From Nostoc sp. ATCC 43529 (GTDB lineage: Bacteria > Cyanobacteriota > Cyanobacteriia > Cyanobacteriales > Nostocaceae): 64,000 bases of DNA. Within the stretch, counting starts at the first letter, position 1. The number at the start of each line of letters is the position of its first letter. Positions 45,604 to 55,289 of this stretch are shown one piece after another. The stretch is from contig LWTK01000105.1 in NCBI GenBank assembly GCA_003326205.1, positions 124,001-188,000 on the forward strand. The letters run 5' to 3'. The notes below the pieces were generated by a model. That model had not been told where the DNA came from, searched no databases, and saw only the letters and a program-made list of their open reading frames with translations. Made by a program: the position numbers and the translations under genes.

Positions 45604-47813
45604 CTATTGCTATTGCATCTTCCCAAATTTCTACCTCTTTTAGCGAAGTTTTCCCAATCACAACTTCACAACTTAAGTTGATGTGTTTTCGGCTAACACC
45701 TGAGATTGATAAAAAAGATGGCAATCGATTGAGCTATCATTTTAGTCGAAAATTACCTGAGACTGTTGTCATCTGGTACAAGCCTTATTTTTGGGTTTTG
45801 GCAGCATCTCATAAAGATTTACCTAGTAAAGAAGAATTACAAGAGGCACTAAAAAACATTCAAAATGAAGTAGAAGATTTTAAGGAACGCTTATTCGGTT
45901 TCCAAGCAGTACGCCAGCCTCAACCCACACCTTTTATTCATTCTCTGCTATCTCTTCAGATTTTGAATAAAACTAAATTTAATTCTCCAGTTGTTCTGTC
46001 TGATAATGGAGTTATAGTCAGAAGAGAACCAGATTTTTGGTCAGAAACGATCGAATTACAAGGTGAGTTACAGCCTGCTCTTAGTTTGACAGTGTGCAGT
46101 AGCATTGTCTTTCGTGATAATTTAGCTGAGTTCTACGAAAAACATCCTCAACGGCAAAACTCAGAACAGCTTTTAATTGGTTTAAAAGTTCAAGAAATTG
46201 AACGAGGTAGTAACGCAACAATTGTCGGTATTATTGGAACTATCGAAGAGCATAGAGATGAACTATTAGCAAAAGCTACCGGTTCAACTAGTAAACAAGC
46301 ACTACGAGATGCCCCAAACAATCAACCTGTTGTTGCTGTACAGTTCGGTAAAGATACAAAACAGTTTCACTATGCTATGGCAGCTTTACGTCCCTGTGTT
46401 ACATCTGCCACAGCCGATCAATTTGAAGTTGAATACGGAAAGCTACTTAAGGCTACTAAAATTTCCCATCAAGACAGAACAAGTCTGTTGACATCTTATA
46501 AAAAAATAGCAGCAGACGCTTTAAGTATTTATGGAATTCAACTAGAACGTAGTATCAATAGCATTCAACATCCAAATTTATTCTGGAAACCTGAATTTCC
46601 TATAGAGGAAACTGCTCTACTTTTTGGTAATAACTTTATAACCAAAAGAAGTGATGTTCTAAATGGTCTTAAAAAAGGTGGAGTTTATCGCCGTCACATT
46701 GATTTTAAAGATAAATCCAAAGTTATTCAGATTGCAGCACTAAAGCTTTGTGATTTAAAAGTAGATCCGTTTCTGAATTTACTTAAGCAGCGTCTGGAAC
46801 TATATGGATTTAAAAGTGAAGTTATTACTAAGCAAGCTTTGTCACTGAATAATCTGACTAAGACTGAGGCAAGAGCAGAAGTTGAGAAGAAAGTCAATGA
46901 ATTAATTGAGATACCACACGACATTGTTGTAACTTTTTTACCTCAAAGCGATCGTCATGAGGATGATACAAATGAGGGAAGTTTCTACCATCAAATATAT
47001 TCTTTATTGCTCCGTCGTCAAATTGCTAGCCAAATGATTTATGAAGATACTTTGAATAAACCTGGAAATTACCAGTATATCTTGAATCAGGTAATTCCAG
47101 GAATTCTAGCAAAGTTAGGCAATTTGCCTTTCGTTCTAGCTGAAGACTTAAAAGATGCTGATTATTTTATTGGCTTGGATGTTTCTAGAATTTCCAAAAA
47201 AAGGCAAGCAGGTACAAGAAATGCCTGTGCTAGTATACGTCTCTATGGCAAACAAGGGGAGTTTGTTCGTTATCAACTAGAAGATGATTTAATTGATGGT
47301 GAAGAAATACCACCTAAACTATTGGAGCGATTATTACCTGCTGCTGAGTTAGCAAACAAAACAGTCTTAATTTATCGTGATGGTTCCTTTGTTGGAAATG
47401 AAGCTGATTATTTAGTAGATAGAGCTAAGGCAATAGGAGCTAAATTTATTTTGGTGGAATGTAAAAAATCTGGTATTCCGCGATTGTATGACTTAAAGCA
47501 GAAAGCTGTCATAGCACCTTCACAAGGCTTAGGACTTCGTTTGTCATCTCGTGAAGCAATTTTGGTAACAACTAAAGTTCCTGATAAAGTTGGTTTGGCT
47601 CGTCCTATACGTTTAACAATTCATGAGAAAGGACACCAAATCTCAATAGAAAGTGTTTTAGAAACCACTCTAAAACTTACGTTATTGCATCATGGAGCTT
47701 TAAAAGAACCTCGCTTACCTATGCCATTATATGGGTCTGACCGCATGGCTTATCTGCGTTTGCAAGGTATTCGTCCTAGTCGCATGGAAGGCGATCGCCA
47801 GTTTTGGTTATAG
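45600..47813 (+). CDS. Long prokaryotic Argonaute with intact catalytic tetrad
   Basis: pAgo proteins use small nucleic-acid guides to cut or bind invading DNA. The 737-residue length fits a long pAgo with N, PAZ-like, MID and PIWI regions. The MID domain (about 435-515) has the 5'-phosphate pocket residues in FYHQIYSLL, LRRQIASQ and ILAKLGN (Tyr463, Gln478, Lys505). The PIWI domain has Asp527 (GLDVS), Glu561, Asp594 (YRDG) and Asp714 (YGSDR). Spacings of 34, 33 and 120 residues match the DEDD tetrad of active pAgos, so cleavage is likely retained. GGAGG precedes the ATG. It is cotranscribed with the Cas4-like nuclease. Synechococcus elongatus Ago is the nearest characterised cyanobacterial type I can name. 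Confidence 0.93.
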   Translation: MTIAIASSQISTSFSEVFPITTSQLKLMCFRLTPEIDKKDGNRLSYHFSRKLPETVVIWYKPYFWVLAASHKDLPSKEELQEALKNIQNEVEDFKERLFGFQAVRQPQPTPFIHSLLSLQILNKTKFNSPVVLSDNGVIVRREPDFWSETIELQGELQPALSLTVCSSIVFRDNLAEFYEKHPQRQNSEQLLIGLKVQEIERGSNATIVGIIGTIEEHRDELLAKATGSTSKQALRDAPNNQPVVAVQFGKDTKQFHYAMAALRPCVTSATADQFEVEYGKLLKATKISHQDRTSLLTSYKKIAADALSIYGIQLERSINSIQHPNLFWKPEFPIEETALLFGNNFITKRSDVLNGLKKGGVYRRHIDFKDKSKVIQIAALKLCDLKVDPFLNLLKQRLELYGFKSEVITKQALSLNNLTKTEARAEVEKKVNELIEIPHDIVVTFLPQSDRHEDDTNEGSFYHQIYSLLLRRQIASQMIYEDTLNKPGNYQYILNQVIPGILAKLGNLPFVLAEDLKDADYFIGLDVSRISKKRQAGTRNACASIRLYGKQGEFVRYQLEDDLIDGEEIPPKLLERLLPAAELANKTVLIYRDGSFVGNEADYLVDRAKAIGAKFILVECKKSGIPRLYDLKQKAVIAPSQGLGLRLSSREAILVTTKVPDKVGLARPIRLTIHEKGHQISIESVLETTLKLTLLHHGALKEPRLPMPLYGSDRMAYLRLQGIRPSRMEGDRQFWL

Positions 47814-47850
47814 AATTAACAGGGTACTATTTCAAAATGCAAACATCAAA

Positions 47851-49842
47851 TTAAGAAATAGGCACTGCAACCGGAACCGTAAAATGAAACTCGCTACCCT
47901 GATTTTTTCCTAGAGACTCAGCCCAAATTTTACCTCCCAAATTATCAATAATTCGCCGACAAATCGCCAAACCAAGTCCCGCACCACCTACAGTGCGTTG
48001 CAAAAATCCTTCTTCCTGATAAAAACGCTCAAAGATAGTTTCTAGTCGGCTCGGTTCAATCCCTCGACCTGTATCTGCAATAGTAATTTTTAACACAGAT
48101 GTTTTCTGTAATTTTCCTAAAGCTGGGTCAACTTCTTTTGGATTCAAGAGGTCTGCACGAATGGTAACTTGTCCGCTCTTGTCAGTAAACTTACAGGCAT
48201 TATCCAGTAACTTTGTTAAAACTTCAATCAGCCCTTCTCCATCTACCTGGATTGGCGGTAAGTAATGCGGTAATTCTACGACGATTTTAGGCAATTTCTG
48301 ACGGGATTCGAGTCCGCTGAGGGCTAAATCTAGGTATTCTTGAAGGGATATTGGTTCGATTTGCCAGCGCACCAATCCGCCCTCTAAACGAGATAAGGTA
48401 ATAAAATCTTGGATTAGTTTACGTAACCGATCCGCATCGTCTAAAGCCGCTTGTAACATGGTTTGCTGCAAGTCGAGCGGCATTTGTGGTTCTGTAATTA
48501 AACTTTCTAAGCAAACGCGGATGGTAGATAAAGGAGTACGTAGTTCATGTCCAACGATCGCAATTAAGTTACTTTGGGTGCGCTCCAAGTCTACCAGTTG
48601 ACGATTCAAAGTTTCTAAGTTGCTGTAAGCTTTTGCTTGCATTAAAGCAACTCCAACCTGTGTGGCGATCGCCTCTACTAACGTTACATCATCTTCTGTC
48701 CACAAATGAGCCTCTGGCTGATGCAGTTCTAACATTCCCAGCCAAGTCCCCTGATAGCAAATCGGTACCAATAAGCAAGCACGGATCTGCCAACGCACCA
48801 ATTGGGCTTTTAATTCTGGATGGGATTGTAAGCCAAAATCCTGGTTGATATCAGCAATAACTATAGTTTGCCATCGGTTTTCGTCCTGAGTTTGACTTGG
48901 TGATAAAGCAGTTTGAAATAGCGGGTGGCTTGCTAATGACCAAATTTCTCCCTTTAAAGATGCCAATCCTAAAGGTATTGATTCATAAACAATTGGCTGT
49001 TGTTGACTATTTGGTTGATAAATATAAACTAAACACCGACATTCGCTAAAAACTTCACCTAGTTCTTTAACAGTAACACTCAGAATCTCTTCTGGATTCA
49101 AAGAGCGGCGAATAGTAGTAGCGATCGCATTAATCAAACGCTCTTTTCGCTCTTTGCTAGCTATAGTACGATAAGCTTTCAGCAGCCTGTATTGACTAGC
49201 TTGTAGATATGTGACTAAGCGGTTAGCAAATAGTCTAAAGTCAATTCCTAGTGTTTTATTTCTTGATATCTGTACTTGCGATTTTTGCAAAAGTCGATAA
49301 CGTCTATGCGCTCGCTGAATTTTAGGAGCAAGTTCTGGTCGATAAGTCAGAATTCGCTCCAATAATAGGCGGGCAGCCTGAATAGAAACTTGGGGGTCAA
49401 ATGTCCAAATCCCCTGAAATTGCCTTGCTTGGTCTAGGGATGCTGAATCTACCGATGAACGATGTTCTCGACAAATTAGGCACGCTGAATATAGCTGACT
49501 AATTACAATCAAATGCCATTCCTGAGCTAATTCGTCATTAGGGGCAAAAGGAATGGTTGTGTAAGGGGTTGAAACCATACCAAAGTCGCTCTCTGGTGCA
49601 GCTAATACATAAACCTGGTCTGTATGCTGAGCAATTTTTTCATAGCGAGGAATCTCCTGGCGATAAAAACGCTCCTGCTGAAAATTCGCAATCACTAGGG
49701 GTTGATCTGTCGCTCCCAGTACCAGGTCTTCTATTGCGTGAGAAAGAGCTGTTAATGAAGACTTGAAATAGATTTGAGGTTTTAGATCCGGTAGGACTTG
49801 GCACAAATCTTCTAACAAGGAATTGGAATTAGAAACAGTCAT
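47851..49842 (-). CDS. Sensor histidine kinase: DICT-GAF-HisKA-HATPase
   Basis: The 663-residue protein has an N-terminal DICT-type sensory domain (about 20-150: YFKSSLTALSHAIEDLV, FQQERFYRQEIPRYEKIA, EWHLIVISQLYSACLICRE), a GAF domain (about 235-400), and a complete kinase core: GHELRTPLSTIRVCLESL with the phosphoacceptor histidine, DNACKFT, ADTGRGIEPSRLETIFERFYQ and GGAGLGLAICRRI. It has no transmembrane segment, so it is a cytoplasmic sensor. The gene at 55871-57880 is a full-length paralogue. No response regulator is adjacent. It is convergent with the Argonaute gene, with 37 bases between stops. Confidence 0.92.
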   Translation of the reverse strand: MTVSNSNSLLEDLCQVLPDLKPQIYFKSSLTALSHAIEDLVLGATDQPLVIANFQQERFYRQEIPRYEKIAQHTDQVYVLAAPESDFGMVSTPYTTIPFAPNDELAQEWHLIVISQLYSACLICREHRSSVDSASLDQARQFQGIWTFDPQVSIQAARLLLERILTYRPELAPKIQRAHRRYRLLQKSQVQISRNKTLGIDFRLFANRLVTYLQASQYRLLKAYRTIASKERKERLINAIATTIRRSLNPEEILSVTVKELGEVFSECRCLVYIYQPNSQQQPIVYESIPLGLASLKGEIWSLASHPLFQTALSPSQTQDENRWQTIVIADINQDFGLQSHPELKAQLVRWQIRACLLVPICYQGTWLGMLELHQPEAHLWTEDDVTLVEAIATQVGVALMQAKAYSNLETLNRQLVDLERTQSNLIAIVGHELRTPLSTIRVCLESLITEPQMPLDLQQTMLQAALDDADRLRKLIQDFITLSRLEGGLVRWQIEPISLQEYLDLALSGLESRQKLPKIVVELPHYLPPIQVDGEGLIEVLTKLLDNACKFTDKSGQVTIRADLLNPKEVDPALGKLQKTSVLKITIADTGRGIEPSRLETIFERFYQEEGFLQRTVGGAGLGLAICRRIIDNLGGKIWAESLGKNQGSEFHFTVPVAVPIS

Positions 49843-50070
49843 CGGTAAATAGGTCGGTGAGAATAAACGGTTACTAATTCAAGTTAGTTAGTTAGTTATG
49901 AAGGAGAAAGAAATTTATGGCAGGCAATAGCCAAAGAAAGCCTTTTGGTGTCCAGATTTTCTGAGCAGTTCAGTTTATGTCTTACCTAGCTGACAATTGC
50001 TAAAGCTTGCTTGTTTGCAGGAGTACGAAGTAATTTTTAATCTAAAATTTAAAATCCAAAATTGCCACGA

Positions 50071-50715
50071 TTAACTTGTCTTCATCAAACTCGGTTCGGG
50101 CAAAATAGCTCCCTTGAGGATGCAGTGATGGAAATCCACGTCAGTCAGGTTTACTTCGGTGAAATCAACGTAACTCAGATCGGTTTTAAACAAAATGGCT
50201 TTGGTGAGATTGGCATAACTCAGATCTGTTTTGCTTAAGTTGGCTCCAGTCAGGTTGGCGCCGGTGAGATTTGCCTTAGCTAAAAAAGCGCCACTAAGGT
50301 TGGCATAGCGCAAGTCTGCTCCAGCTAAGTTTGCACCACTGAGGTCTGCATCGCGCAAATCTGCCAAGCGTAAATCTGCTTTCACAAGGTTTCCTTTGTG
50401 CAAGTCTGCTTTCTGAAGAGTTGCTCGTATCAAATTAGCAGCCTTGAGGGTTGCCCAGATAAGATTCGCTCCACTCAGGTCAGTTCTCCAGAGAGCCGCA
50501 GCAGTCAAATTTGCTTCTATCAAATTTGCTCCGCGTAAGTTAGCGTGAGATAAAGTAGCGTTAGTCAAGTTAGCTCTATCTAAATTGATTCCAGCTAGAC
50601 ATACCTCACTGAGGTTTGCCAAGTGCAAGCTTACCTGAGTAAAATTTCTCTCTCCTGCACAATAGCGCTTGAGTATTTGATCGGCATCCATATAATCCGT
50701 CTTCCCAGTCTGCAT
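50071..50715 (-). CDS. Pentapeptide-repeat protein
   Basis: The 214-residue protein consists of about 30 A(N/D)Lxx pentapeptides (LANLSEVCLAGINLDRANLTNATLSHANLRGANL and onward), which fold into a right-handed square beta-helix. Such proteins are abundant in heterocystous cyanobacteria and have diverse or unknown roles. A short N-terminal lead (MQTGKTDYMDADQILKRYCAGERNF) precedes the helix and resembles that of other cyanobacterial members. A second ATG (residue 9) is possible. No signal peptide. No function is assigned. Confidence 0.9.
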   Translation of the reverse strand: MQTGKTDYMDADQILKRYCAGERNFTQVSLHLANLSEVCLAGINLDRANLTNATLSHANLRGANLIEANLTAAALWRTDLSGANLIWATLKAANLIRATLQKADLHKGNLVKADLRLADLRDADLSGANLAGADLRYANLSGAFLAKANLTGANLTGANLSKTDLSYANLTKAILFKTDLSYVDFTEVNLTDVDFHHCILKGAILPEPSLMKTS

Positions 50716-51029
50716 TTCTCACCTGAAAATTAGAGTATCCAATTGATAAATTGCTGGAAATATGTCTCAAAACAATTTTGGATTTTGCGAAAAGTCACTA
50801 GCGTCTGTTTCCAGCAAAACTGAGCTAAGCCGAGTCTGCGATCGCCAACTCAATTTTTTCCAAGACAACTAATATGGGAAAATATCACAACCAAATCTAA
50901 ATTGGATTAAAAGTGTTAATTAAAAAGCTGTTATGTGAAATTTCAAACAATACTATTTAAGGTTGTTATCTTAAGGAGACTTTTAAAAAGTCTAGACCAA
51001 GATTAAAAACAGATTAGTTACTTTCAAAA
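50716..51029. other. Intergenic region, no gene seen
   Basis: AT-rich with one GCGATCGC near 50838. It contains the promoter of the pentapeptide-repeat gene. Confidence 0.4.
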
Positions 51030-51070
51030 GTGGGCACTGTTTATACTTTTAGATTTTAGGCAGTGCCCAC
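51030..51070 (-). terminator. Rho-independent terminator after the OCP gene
   Basis: GTGGGCACTG and CAGTGCCCAC are perfect 10-base arms. Read leftward, the stem is followed by TTTT, and it begins about 30 bases after the OCP stop codon. Confidence 0.75.
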
Positions 51071-51098
51071 CCTACGCAGCAACGACTAACCTAGTACT

Positions 51099-52061
51099 CT
51101 ATTTACGTACTAAGTTCAGGAGTTCTTTAGGAGAAGCCAGCAAGTCAATTGCTACGAAGAAGATTTTGCCTTGGGGATCTAACAAAAACCGCCATGCAAT
51201 GTTCATCCCTACACTTGCACCGAACCAGGGGGTTTGGACTTTGCCGGTCACTTTAACTTGGGTATAGCCATCTTCTACTGGCTCAGATATACCCCGTTCT
51301 GGCATCATCTTCAATCCTTGGCATTCTTCACGCATATAGCTGCGGATTGCCTCTTGACCAACAATTGGTCTTTCAAAGGGAGGTTGCAGGGCACCTTCGG
51401 AGGCAAACAGAGCAACCGCAGCGTCAAAGTCATTGGCATTCATGTTGTTGATGTAGCCAAGCACAGTAGCATTGTCGATACCCTCGATGGTGACCTTAGT
51501 CCGAAATGCTTGTGCAATGGGAGGAGCCACAGGTACTGAGACTTTTTTGTAACTACCAGGAGCGTTCGGATCGAATCCCATACTGACTACGGCGTTGCGT
51601 AGGATGGTGATTTGTTGACCTGCATCGGCGCTTCGGATTGCTTGCAGCACTTGAGCAGCTTTAGGAGAAAGCTTGTAACCCGGTGGTATTGGGGCGACAA
51701 TTCCCTGAGCCATCCATTCTCCTAACTGATACCAGAAACCCAATTTGATGTTTACGGTGAAGGATGCATAGGAACGGCAGATGGGAGTATCAGCACGGTT
51801 AGCCAAATCGTACATTACTTGGGTCTGAACATCAAAAGGCATCTGCTTAATTTGTTCCAAAAGCCCTTGGGCGAGGATCATGTTTGCAGCACCCGGAGCA
51901 GCAACGGTAATCGTTTTACCCATTTCGGTGTACGCAAACCAAAGTAATGCTAGTTGGTCTTCAGCGTTGAGCTGATTAAAAGATTCAATGGTAGATGGAA
52001 CAATGTCAGCAACTAGGGTGCCGGGAAAAATACTTTGAGCCGACTGGAGGGTAAAAGACAT
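51099..52061 (-). CDS. ocp: Orange carotenoid protein
   Basis: OCP binds a ketocarotenoid and, in its red light-activated form, docks on the phycobilisome core and quenches excess energy. The 320-residue protein has the N-terminal helical domain (residues 1-165) and the NTF2-like C-terminal domain (about 195-315). Carotenoid-contact residues are conserved: Tyr44, Trp110, Tyr203 and Trp290 (Tyr201 and Trp288 in Synechocystis numbering). The position of Arg27 in Synechocystis OCP1, implicated in dimer contacts, is Ser27 here. That may indicate a different OCP subgroup or regulation. No gene for the fluorescence recovery protein is adjacent. A hairpin terminator follows. Confidence 0.96.
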   Translation of the reverse strand: MSFTLQSAQSIFPGTLVADIVPSTIESFNQLNAEDQLALLWFAYTEMGKTITVAAPGAANMILAQGLLEQIKQMPFDVQTQVMYDLANRADTPICRSYASFTVNIKLGFWYQLGEWMAQGIVAPIPPGYKLSPKAAQVLQAIRSADAGQQITILRNAVVSMGFDPNAPGSYKKVSVPVAPPIAQAFRTKVTIEGIDNATVLGYINNMNANDFDAAVALFASEGALQPPFERPIVGQEAIRSYMREECQGLKMMPERGISEPVEDGYTQVKVTGKVQTPWFGASVGMNIAWRFLLDPQGKIFFVAIDLLASPKELLNLVRK

Positions 52062-52433
52062 AGCAGAAATTCCAAAAAGAAAATTACAGTTCTATCAAAT
52101 GTGCAAACAAGGAAAATGCCTTGAGCTACTAGCAAAGATACTCAATACTAACGACTAAACAGTTAAAGTTGCGATCGCTCTACCAAAGGCACAGCAATTG
52201 CTTATGTTGTCTTGGATACTTGAATTTCAACGCCTATTGAGAAGGTGTTGCTCAAGTTTTGGGCATTTTTTGAATTTATGTCTTTATGTAAAGAAATATA
52301 ACAATATCGTTACAAATAAGCAAGACTTTTCTCAGTTAAGTTTTAATAGTTTTTATTTATATAAAAAATAATTTTTACTTATCTAAATTAGATGTAATTA
52401 AGAATCGCCTGCGATGTCTAACTTGCTAACAAT

Positions 52434-52592
52434 TAGGACTTACGCGCTGAAGCCTGAAACCTAGATCCCCCCAACCCACGCCAGTCGCTAATGGGGGAAA
52501 CCCCCAAGACCGCGCTGGCTCCCCTTAAAAAGGAGGGAACTTGTGAAGCCCCCAAGGATCGGGGGTTGGGGGATCTGAGTGCGTAAGTCCTA
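52434..52592. mobile_element. MITE-like element with 12-bp terminal repeats and 5-bp target duplication
   Basis: TAGGACTTACGC (left) and GCGTAAGTCCTA (right) are perfect inverted repeats. Subterminal AGATCCCCCCAACCC and GGGTTGGGGGATCT extend the foldback. ACAAT lies on both sides (52429-52433 and 52593-52597). The interior carries no usable reading frame. Solo copies of the end sequence occur near 11432 and 29794. Confidence 0.85.
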
Positions 52593-52597
52593 ACAAT

Positions 52598-53569
52598 GAT
52601 GGGTAGAGGCTTCACCAAGAATTAACGGGTGAATTCAACTGGTTTTGGTATTGAGCCGAAAGTTTTGTGATAAAATTCCACGGGCTAGATTTACGGAATA
52701 TGCTGAAAAGCTCAACGAGTATTTAGCGATGATTGGTATTGTCTGACTCATAGGGGTGGAAGTTTTTACCAGACATGGTTTAGTTATCTGGCTAATAAGC
52801 CTTTAAATACACTTTAAATTTAGGGATTTTCCTCAATTGACGAATAGAACCACTTAGAGGCATAACTAGGAAAACAGATTTTAATTACCTGGAAAAGACT
52901 TAATTGAACAAGTTGTTTTGAATCTTACTTTCAACAACTTTGAGTCCGTTAATTTAAATCAGGACTAGCCATTGTTTTTCACTGCTGGTGAAGACGATAA
53001 ACCTCTGGCACAACAAATTGAATGAGGTTGCTTTTTAACTAGCCTCTTAATTGCTGCAATAGTAACTGAAATTATTTAGACAATTTACTTCAGTTACTCA
53101 GCACTAACAAGTTTGTTGGCTTATTGTCTGTAGCAACTTCAAATGAAGTCTTGGATTTTCATACTCAGACTTCTTTTATATATCAAATTCATGTAAAAAT
53201 TTATGTTAATTTCGGAAAAAATTTAATGTTAATTGGATTTATAAATCTTCCCAATTTATCGCGTTACTGTGGATACGTAGGTCTAGAAGTAGCAGAGATT
53301 GTTGCCAAATACCTTGCAGTTCAAAGTAAAACTTATGTAATTCAAAATAGAAGGATACTAATATATCAACTTTTAAAGTCCGGTCTGGATTCTCATACAG
53401 CCAATAGAACAATTACTGTATTGATATCAAGTCCAATCTTACAATCAACTAACATAAATCAGTGTGCCATTCATGAGTGCTGAGTAGGGGAGATGGGGGG
53501 CACAGGGGAGAATAATAACTCTTAACTCCTAACTCCTAACTCCTAACTCCTAACTCCTAATGACCAAAT
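52598..53569. other. Intergenic region with one doubtful 119-codon frame and CTCCTAA repeats
   Basis: A frame at 53124-53483 could encode 119 residues (starting TTG) but has no ribosome-binding site and no family I recognise, so I do not call it a gene. Bases 53518-53560 are five tandem CTCCTAA heptamers preceded by GGGGAGATGG filler. The rest is AT-rich. Confidence 0.5.
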
Positions 53570-55099
53570 TTAACGCAAACAACGAATCGCTTCTAATAAA
53601 CCTCTCGCTTTATTGAGTGTTTCTTCGTATTCTTTCTCAGGTTCAGAATCAGCCACCAAACCTGCACCAGCTTGGACGCTGACCGTATTATTATGGACGA
53701 CCATTGTGCGAATTGCTATAGCACTATTTAATTGTCCTTCAAAATCATAATATCCGTAAACACCAGAGTAAACACCGCGACGACTAGGCTCTAATTCGTG
53801 GATAATTTCCATTGCCCTAATCTTGGGTGCGCCGCTGACTGTACCTGCTGGGAAACAGGCTTTGAGTAAATCCCATGCTGTTTTATCAGATGCTAATTTA
53901 CCTACAACATTACTGACAATGTGCATTACATGGGAGTAGCGTTCAACTACCATTAATTCATCAACTTTGACGCTACCACTTTGGCAAACACGCCCTAAAT
54001 CGTTTCGCCCTAAATCAACAAGCATCACATGTTCGGCAATTTCCTTAGGATCTTGCAGTAAATCCTCAGCAAAAGATGTATCTTCTTGGGTGGTTTTGCC
54101 CCGTGGACGTGTCCCTGCGATTGGGCGTAGAGTTGCGATCGCTCCACCATTTGGATCGGTTTCGGCTTTCACCATCACTTCGGGACTGGAACCGATGATT
54201 TGCCAATCTTGGAAGTGAAAATAAGCCATGTAAGGCGAAGGATTTATCTGACGTAGAGAACGGTAAAGAGCAAACGGGTCACCTGTGTATGTTGTTGATA
54301 ATCGCTGGGAAATAACTACTTGGAAGATGTCACCAGCTTTAATATATTCTTTTGCTTTTTGCACGCTTGCACAAAAATCAGGGCGAGTAAAGTTACTCTG
54401 ATACTCCTCTGCTCCTGTGCTCACTTGTTCCTCTGCTTTTCTGCTCCCTGGTGGCTTCCATTCCAGCCGAGTTTTTTGTGGCGATAGCGGGAGAGATAGC
54501 TTTTCGAGCATTTGGGTAACGCGATCGCAAGCTTTTTGATATGCTGCGTGTAAATCAACTTGCGGATCGCGTAAATCAGCATAGGCGACTGCCCAAATTT
54601 TCCGCTTCACCTGGTCAAAAATCAACAGGTGGTCTACCTGCATCCACAGTCCATCGGGGATATTTCGCTCATCTGGTGGATGAATTGGTACGCGCGGTTC
54701 AATCCAGCGAATCAATTCATAGCCCCAAAACCCAAATAAACCACCAATTCCTGGGGGTAGCTGTGGCAATTTAACTGGGTGATAAGGTGCTAGACATTGA
54801 GCTAAAGCTGTAAAAGGGTCGCCTGCAAAAACTACCTGAGAACCATCGCGGTTGATTTGAGTTGTGCGATCGCCTCTTGCTTCCAAAACCCACAAAGGAT
54901 CGCAACCCACTAAACTATAGCGCCCCAGTTTTTCTCCACCTTCTATGGATTCCAACAAAAAGCTATAAGGCTGACCTGCACAGACTTTATACCAAGCAGA
55001 TACTGGCGTATCTAAGTCTGCCACCCATTCCTGGTATACAGGAACGAAGTTGCCTTGTACAGCTAGCTGTGAAAATTCAGAAAAATCGGGAAACACCAT
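53570..55099 (-). CDS. trpE: Anthranilate synthase component I
   Basis: TrpE converts chorismate to anthranilate with ammonia supplied by the TrpG subunit, the first step of tryptophan synthesis. The 509-residue protein has the feedback motif FLLES near residue 50. The chorismate-binding domain follows with GDIFQVVISQRLS, PSPYMAYF, LRPIAGTRPRGKT, DLGRNDLGRV, FPAGTVSGAPKIRAMEII and GYYDFEGQLNSAIAIRT. I start at ATG 55099. The open frame extends 19 codons further, but that extension ([15 protein letters not shown]) is the translation of CCCCAGT heptamer filler. No trpG is adjacent. Confidence 0.94.
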   Translation of the reverse strand: MVFPDFSEFSQLAVQGNFVPVYQEWVADLDTPVSAWYKVCAGQPYSFLLESIEGGEKLGRYSLVGCDPLWVLEARGDRTTQINRDGSQVVFAGDPFTALAQCLAPYHPVKLPQLPPGIGGLFGFWGYELIRWIEPRVPIHPPDERNIPDGLWMQVDHLLIFDQVKRKIWAVAYADLRDPQVDLHAAYQKACDRVTQMLEKLSLPLSPQKTRLEWKPPGSRKAEEQVSTGAEEYQSNFTRPDFCASVQKAKEYIKAGDIFQVVISQRLSTTYTGDPFALYRSLRQINPSPYMAYFHFQDWQIIGSSPEVMVKAETDPNGGAIATLRPIAGTRPRGKTTQEDTSFAEDLLQDPKEIAEHVMLVDLGRNDLGRVCQSGSVKVDELMVVERYSHVMHIVSNVVGKLASDKTAWDLLKACFPAGTVSGAPKIRAMEIIHELEPSRRGVYSGVYGYYDFEGQLNSAIAIRTMVVHNNTVSVQAGAGLVADSEPEKEYEETLNKARGLLEAIRCLR

Positions 55100-55289
55100 A
55101 AAAAGCAGGGGGTTGGGGATTGGGGACTGGGGATTGGGGACTGGGAATTGGGGCATGGAGGTTAGGGATTAAGAATTGGGGGTTGGGGACTGGGGATTGG
55201 TTATTCTCCTTATCTCCCCATCTCCTTATCTCCTCATCTCCCTAGTCCTCAGTTCCTAGTCCCCAGTCCCAATACCCAGTAACTAGTCC

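Noticed and set aside
53124-53483. 119-codon rightward frame between ocp and trpE
   Set aside because: TTG start, no ribosome-binding site, AT-rich and no recognisable family; kept only as a note.
55100-55156. N-terminal extension of TrpE
   Set aside because: The extra 19 codons are heptamer filler ([10 protein letters not shown]); the conserved start is at 55099.
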